The translations under genes and the position numbers were made by a program. From Chloroflexota bacterium (lineage in GTDB: Bacteria > Chloroflexota > Anaerolineae > VGOG01), in contig JAUWYT010000068.1 of assembly GCA_030615705.1 (NCBI GenBank), positions 1-7,379 of the forward strand: DNA of 7,379 nt. Direction: 5' to 3'. Numbering within the stretch: the stretch's first letter is position 1; each line of letters opens with the position of its first letter. Shown here piece by piece: positions 4,852-7,379 of this stretch. Under the pieces are notes generated by a model. It did not search any database, was not told the DNA's origin, and saw nothing but the letters and a program-made list of their open reading frames with translations.

Positions 4852-5215
4852 CATGGCAGAGGTCTTCGGTGATCCTATATTCGTCTACACCCGGGCCCAG
4901 GCCCTGGAGGATGGTGTCCTGGTGGACGTGACGGAGTGGGCCAGTGCCGATAAGGGATTCATCGGCGGGTTCAAGTGCCCCGTGGTGATGACCAGGGCAC
5001 TCTGGGGCAGGGTAGAGGCCCCCAGGGGTTCTATCCAGGACACTCGGGGCCGCGCCCATGACGTGCTCTGGCTGGCCAGCCTGACCGTCCGTCGGCTTTG
5101 CCGGGAGCAGAAGGAAACAGGTGTCTTTGTGGTCCGCCTCGGTCGACGCAACGAGACCCTGCGCGTCGTCATTGACGGCGGCGGAGTGACAATCGGCTTC
5201 CCAAGCGATTTCTAA
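4844..5215 (+). CDS. DUF6573-like phage protein
   Basis: This is a 123-residue protein starting at ATG 4844, which overlaps the previous stop by eight bases. An in-frame ATG at 4853 is the alternative. The Shine-Dalgarno is weak (GGGAG in the preceding gene), consistent with coupling. The hallmark VYTRAQALEDGVLVDVTEWA is followed by FKCPVVMTRALWGRV, then RAHDVLWLASLTVRR and FVVRLGRRNETLRVVID. This order matches the DUF6573 family as I remember it: 'SYTRAQAIxDGVLVDVSE...FpVAvTraVW...GRlwDVLWM'. Members are widespread in phages and plasmids and have no known function. Length agrees with the family. It ends in TAA, directly followed by TAGGAGGTG for the next gene. Confidence 0.75.
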   Translation: MASMAEVFGDPIFVYTRAQALEDGVLVDVTEWASADKGFIGGFKCPVVMTRALWGRVEAPRGSIQDTRGRAHDVLWLASLTVRRLCREQKETGVFVVRLGRRNETLRVVIDGGGVTIGFPSDF

Positions 5216-5228
5216 TAGGAGGTGCAAG

Positions 5229-5456
5229 GTGTACATAGTGGTTCACGTTTACGGCGGGCTCTTGGAGAGCGTGACGCCCTATGCGTGTCTGCCGGAGGCC
5301 CAGGAAGGTATCGCCAAGGTGGTCCCCGCTCCCTGCGACTGCGGGGATGCGGGGCTTTGCCAGAGCTACCAGGAGGCCTACATCTACCAGGCCTCGTACC
5401 TGGGCAAAGAGGGTGACCGAATCGAGTCCCGCCACACGCCATCCAAGTCGTCATAG
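5229..5456 (+). CDS. Hypothetical small phage protein, 75 residues
   Basis: It starts at GTG 5229 behind an excellent TAGGAGGTG (5216-5224). The N-terminus MYIVVHVYGGLLESVTPYA is a strand pair, then a helix (PEAQEGIAKVV), similar to small phage proteins of the form 'vYVVxVYxGGvxxSVxxFxxxxEA'. A short Cys cluster (CDCGDAGLC, residues 36-44) then precedes an aromatic helix (YQEAYIYQASYLG). This could be a metal site with C20. A 14-base spacer separates its TAG stop from repeat R9. No family is named with confidence. Confidence 0.75.
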   Translation: MYIVVHVYGGLLESVTPYACLPEAQEGIAKVVPAPCDCGDAGLCQSYQEAYIYQASYLGKEGDRIESRHTPSKSS

Positions 5457-5470
5457 ACAGGCAACGCAAG

Positions 5471-5543
5471 TAGGGCCATCCAGCCCTGCCGCCGATCCGT
5501 TTCCCAGGAAACGCTCCGGCGGGAGTGGCCGAGGCCCCGAAAT
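5471..5543 (+). repeat. Intergenic structured repeat R9 (divergent subtype)
   Basis: TAGGGCCATCCAGCCCTGCC aligns with the 5' edge of the main type. The central stem CCGCCG/CGGCGG (5489-5494/5517-5522) encloses CGTTTC/GAAACG (5498-5503/5508-5513). GGGAGTG is shared with R3. The last hairpin has changed to GGCCGAGGCC, and GGGCC (5473-5477) can pair with GGCCC (5533-5537). The usual tail is reduced to GGAGGAAACCGAATG. Confidence 0.65.
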
Positions 5544-5551
5544 GATATACT
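5543..5551 (+). promoter_or_regulatory. Possible extended -10 promoter
   Basis: TGATATACT fits the extended -10 pattern TGnTATAAT with one mismatch. No good -35 lies 17 bases upstream. It lies between R9 and the gene at 5601 and could start a short transcript for the 5601 and 5786 genes. It is weakly supported. Confidence 0.22.
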
Positions 5552-5563
5552 GGAGGAAACCGA

Positions 5564-5611
5564 ATGCCAGAGGCCGATGGCAGGGAGGAGATCCGCAGGC
5601 ATGATGAATAA
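5564..5611 (+). CDS. Possible 15-residue leader peptide
   Basis: ATG 5564 has TGGAGGA seven bases upstream, a better site than many real genes here. The frame encodes MPEADGREEIRRHDE and stops at TAA 5609-5611, overlapping the ATG at 5601 of the next gene. It may couple translation into that gene, or may be a chance frame created by the reduced repeat tail. Confidence 0.25.
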   Translation: MPEADGREEIRRHDE

Positions 5612-5789
5612 TGCCGAGAAACTTCATGAGCGGATATTCGAGTTGAAGCGCCTGGAAGTAGCTGACCACCGGATGGCCCGGCGCTTCATAGCCGCCAACT
5701 ACCCTCTCCGTGAGGTGTGGCACTGGCCGGAGGAACAGGTCCGGAAGTTTATCCGCGACGAGCGGCACACCCTGGAGTCCCTGCGGTGA
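5601..5789 (+). CDS. Hypothetical helical protein, 62 residues
   Basis: It starts at ATG 5601 (or 5604), supported by AGGGAGGAG at 5582-5590. A further upstream in-frame ATG at 5577 has no usable site. The product is almost entirely helical and charged (EKLHERIFELKRLEVADHRMARRF), followed by NYPLREVWHWPEEQVRKFI. This resembles a short helix-turn-helix or helical bundle, but no family is recognised. The stop TGA (5787-5789) overlaps the GTG start of the acetyltransferase gene as GTGA, so the two are translationally coupled and probably work in one operon. Confidence 0.72.
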   Translation: MMNNAEKLHERIFELKRLEVADHRMARRFIAANYPLREVWHWPEEQVRKFIRDERHTLESLR

Positions 5790-6265
5790 AGTGCGACTGC
5801 TCCCTGACGGACGACGAGCTGAGGGAGGGAATCGCCCTGCTGGTCGAGACCTATGGAGATGTGCTGCCCGGCGCTATCAAGCCGGAGGACATAGACCTCA
5901 AGGAGTGGCGGTTTTGCTGCCCAGACGAGGAGCCCGAGCGCGTCGTGTCAGCAGGCAAGATGGAGATCTCAAAGACGGACTGGTTCTCCTGTACTGTCAA
6001 GAACCTTGTAACTGCCCCTGAGTACCGAAGCCGCAACATGGCGACCGAGATAGCCATGGGTTTGTTGGAGGATGCGATCAAGAAGGACTCGTGTCTCGTC
6101 TGCCAAGCGGACATCACCAAGGATAACGTCCCGTCACGCCACATTTTCGAGCAGCAACTCGGCTTCAAGGTCGTTTCGGACTTCTGTATGCCGTGGGAAG
6201 GGAAAGAGGCCGTCGTCGTACAGAAGGACCTTTCGCCCCGCGCTGAGTGCGAGAATAGAAGGTGA
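5786..6265 (+). CDS. GNAT-family N-acetyltransferase
   Basis: This is a 159-residue protein starting at GTG 5786, with GGAG seven bases upstream. A longer in-frame ATG at 5717 would overlap the previous gene by 73 bases and lacks a site. GNAT enzymes transfer an acetyl group from acetyl-CoA to an amine. The acetyl-CoA-binding strand and loop are visible at residues 68-86: CTVKNLVTAPEY then RSRNMA, which fits R/Q-x-x-G-x-A with Asn in place of the first Gly. Helix TEIAMGLLEDAIKK follows. The C-terminal motif DNVPSRHIFEQQLGFKVV (113-130) is the usual 'N-x-S-R-x-xExxGF' element. The N-terminus adds an acidic Cys-containing segment (CDCSLTDDELREG). The substrate cannot be read; phage GNATs may modify host proteins, toxins or modified DNA bases. 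Confidence 0.75.
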   Translation: MKCDCSLTDDELREGIALLVETYGDVLPGAIKPEDIDLKEWRFCCPDEEPERVVSAGKMEISKTDWFSCTVKNLVTAPEYRSRNMATEIAMGLLEDAIKKDSCLVCQADITKDNVPSRHIFEQQLGFKVVSDFCMPWEGKEAVVVQKDLSPRAECENRR

Positions 6266-6313
6266 CTACTTTGCCTTGATTCTGCGGGTAGGCCCGCTTC
6301 CTAAGAAGCGCCC

Positions 6314-6338
6314 AAGGGCCGGGGATCCCCCGGCCCTT
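6314..6338 (+). terminator. Terminator-like hairpin after the acetyltransferase gene
   Basis: An 11-bp perfect stem pairs 6314-6324 with 6328-6338 (AAGGGCCGGGG / CCCCGGCCCTT), with an ATC loop. Only CGCTTT follows, so the T-tract is weak. A smaller GCGGG/CCCGC hairpin sits just upstream at 6285-6298. It probably marks the end of the small-gene operon. Confidence 0.55.
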
Positions 6339-6373
6339 CGCTTTCACACGAAAATTCCGTCGACGCTCCACTC

Positions 6374-6387
6374 GGCCTGAACAGGCC
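6374..6387. promoter_or_regulatory. Perfect short dyad, possible operator
   Basis: GGCCTG-AA-CAGGCC is a 6+6 inverted repeat with a 2-base centre, too tight for a stable RNA hairpin loop but suited to a dimeric DNA-binding protein. It lies about 55 bases upstream of promoter-like copy 2. Confidence 0.25.
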
Positions 6388-6427
6388 AGAAGTTGGCAGC
6401 GGCAGCCGGCACACGCCCTCCAAATAG

Positions 6428-6472
6428 GATGTCACACTCTGGGCGGCTGAGTCGTAAATCTAGGTGGATGGT
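6428..6472 (+). promoter_or_regulatory. ECF-like promoter or operator element, copy 2
   Basis: It is homologous to 638-682. TGTCAC (6430-6435) and CGTAA (6453-6457) are again 17 bases apart. A predicted start near 6464 would give a leader of about 50 bases before the DUF932-like gene. Its place after a terminator-like hairpin and before a new gene supports a promoter role better than copy 1 does. Confidence 0.5.
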
Positions 6473-6514
6473 GTTTTTACCCGTCGCTAAGGAAACCAAC
6501 ACAAGGAGGAGCGA

Positions 6515-7379
6515 ATGGACAAGAATCAGGTAGTCGAGATCGTGGAGCAGCAGATGCCACCGGTGCGGCTCCAGCGGGTGGGGGATCCCTCCCGCGCACG
6601 TGTCTTGGTGGCCGAGGATGGCATCGCCATCCGGCAGGGGGCGGGTCGGGCCCAGCCGCTGGTGGCCGATGCGATACCCAGGTTGTACAACTTCATAGGC
6701 CTCCCCAAGAGGGTGGCAGAGAGGCTCCAGACCCGCACCCTGGAGAGAGCGGCTACGGATCTCCTCACGAGCATGCCATCCTTCAGTATCGCCAGTCTGG
6801 ATGGTCAGGTCACCGATCTGGTCAAGGCGGATAATCCCGCCCTGCCCGTCGAGCGGGTAGTAAGGGAGACCGAGAAGGCTGTCCGGGGAATGGACTTCCA
6901 CCGGGTACACGTCCTGGAGCAGCACCAGGTGCGGATCGAGTGCGTAGGTACTCAGGAGCGCCCCGTCCATAGAGGTGACCTGATCCGTGCGGGCGCTCTC
7001 CTCCACTTCTCCCCACTGGGGACAATCGAGCCCGTGGTTCAGTCCTACGGGCTCCGGCTGGTCTGCACAAACGGCCAGGTCGCAGAGGAGATCATCCAAA
7101 GCTACCGGCGCGGCCGTGGCGGTGGTGGTGGGGAAGGGGATGAGATGTGGCAGTGGTTCAGGGAGAGTATCAGGCAGGCCTATGACTCTCTGGGCCAGGT
7201 GGTGGACAGATACCAGGCGCTGTCCCGCAGCCGCATCCCCCCACGCGACAGGGCCATGTCCCTTGAGGGTCTCCTGCACCAAGCGGGCATCCGTGGGGCC
7301 ATGGCGGAGGCCGTCCGGGCCTATGCCCTTGCGCACCCCCCCCAGAACGAGTACGACCTGCTCAACATCCTCACGTATG
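6515..7379 (+). CDS. DUF932-like phage protein, partial (3' end outside window)
   Basis: ATG 6515 has an ideal AAGGAGGA (6503-6510). The frame is open for 288 codons to the window edge. The first 60 residues contain a short strand-rich segment, then a helix-rich part (LPKRVAERLQTRTLERAATDLL). The core HRGDLIRAGALLHFSPLG, then SYGLRLVCTNGQVAEE (178-192), matches the DUF932 hallmark in which a 'R-x-V/I-C-T-N-G' strand is conserved. The end EYDLLNILTY resembles the 'xxYDLxNAxTE' near the C-terminus of that family. DUF932 proteins are common in phages and plasmids and their role is unknown. A Gly-rich linker (residues 200-208) splits the protein. It is the first gene of a new transcription unit. 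Confidence 0.68.
   Translation, partial: MDKNQVVEIVEQQMPPVRLQRVGDPSRARVLVAEDGIAIRQGAGRAQPLVADAIPRLYNFIGLPKRVAERLQTRTLERAATDLLTSMPSFSIASLDGQVTDLVKADNPALPVERVVRETEKAVRGMDFHRVHVLEQHQVRIECVGTQERPVHRGDLIRAGALLHFSPLGTIEPVVQSYGLRLVCTNGQVAEEIIQSYRRGRGGGGGEGDEMWQWFRESIRQAYDSLGQVVDRYQALSRSRIPPRDRAMSLEGLLHQAGIRGAMAEAVRAYALAHPPQNEYDLLNILTY

Noticed and set aside
1841..5543. CRISPR array or integron attC sites
   Set aside because: Spacing is 80 to 1,000 bases with real genes between copies, which excludes CRISPR. No attC-type R box core (GTTRRRY) or integrase is visible.
6344..7336. A 330-codon open frame on the minus strand
   Set aside because: It is antisense to the DUF932-like gene, which has an ideal ribosome binding site and recognisable motifs. 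The minus frame is a by-product of high GC and has no visible family pattern.

Overview
The window looks like part of a high-GC double-stranded DNA phage or prophage. Every credible gene lies on the + strand. The genes are short and tightly packed, mostly with strong Shine-Dalgarno sites, and include families typical of phage accessory regions: a DUF6573-like protein, a DUF932-like protein, a GNAT acetyltransferase and many tiny Cys-pair proteins. Starts include ATG, GTG and TTG. Stops are mostly TAG, which is unusual for GC-rich DNA. The host cannot be named from the sequence.

Layout. (1) Positions 1-638 hold the 3' part of a protein resembling an ECF-type sigma factor. (2) Positions 638-682 carry a promoter-like block that recurs at 6428-6472, and a textbook intrinsic terminator follows at 688-721. 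(3) Positions 735-1430 hold about 700 bases with no credible gene but many perfect or near-perfect helices, including two apparent three-way junctions. This is a candidate large structured RNA. (4) Positions 1454-5789 hold about fourteen small genes. Most of the junctions from 1807 to 4389, and one at 5471, carry copies of an intergenic repeat that usually starts at the TAG stop of one gene and ends in the ribosome binding site of the next. (5) Positions 5786-6265 encode a GNAT-family acetyltransferase, followed by a terminator-like hairpin. (6) The second copy of the promoter-like block precedes a DUF932-like gene that starts at 6515 and runs off the window.

The most interesting signal is the intergenic repeat (nine copies, R1-R9). 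It has a constant frame, with a GTCCGGC arm upstream and a GGAGCG-CCGGA-CGCTCC hairpin downstream, around an exchangeable central hairpin. Paired positions change together between copies: GCTGCGGC/GCCGCAGC replaces CGTCCGGC/GCCGGACG, GGAGTG/CACTCC replaces GGAGCG/CGCTCC, and central stems of unrelated sequence still fold. This is direct evidence for selection on RNA structure. The arrangement recalls the start-associated sequences of cluster K mycobacteriophages, but the sequence and architecture differ.

The second signal is a possible regulatory circuit: a sigma-like gene followed by a repeated element with ECF-like promoter spacing (TGTCAC-N17-CGTAA). It could link the structured RNA region to the transcription unit that starts with the DUF932-like gene.
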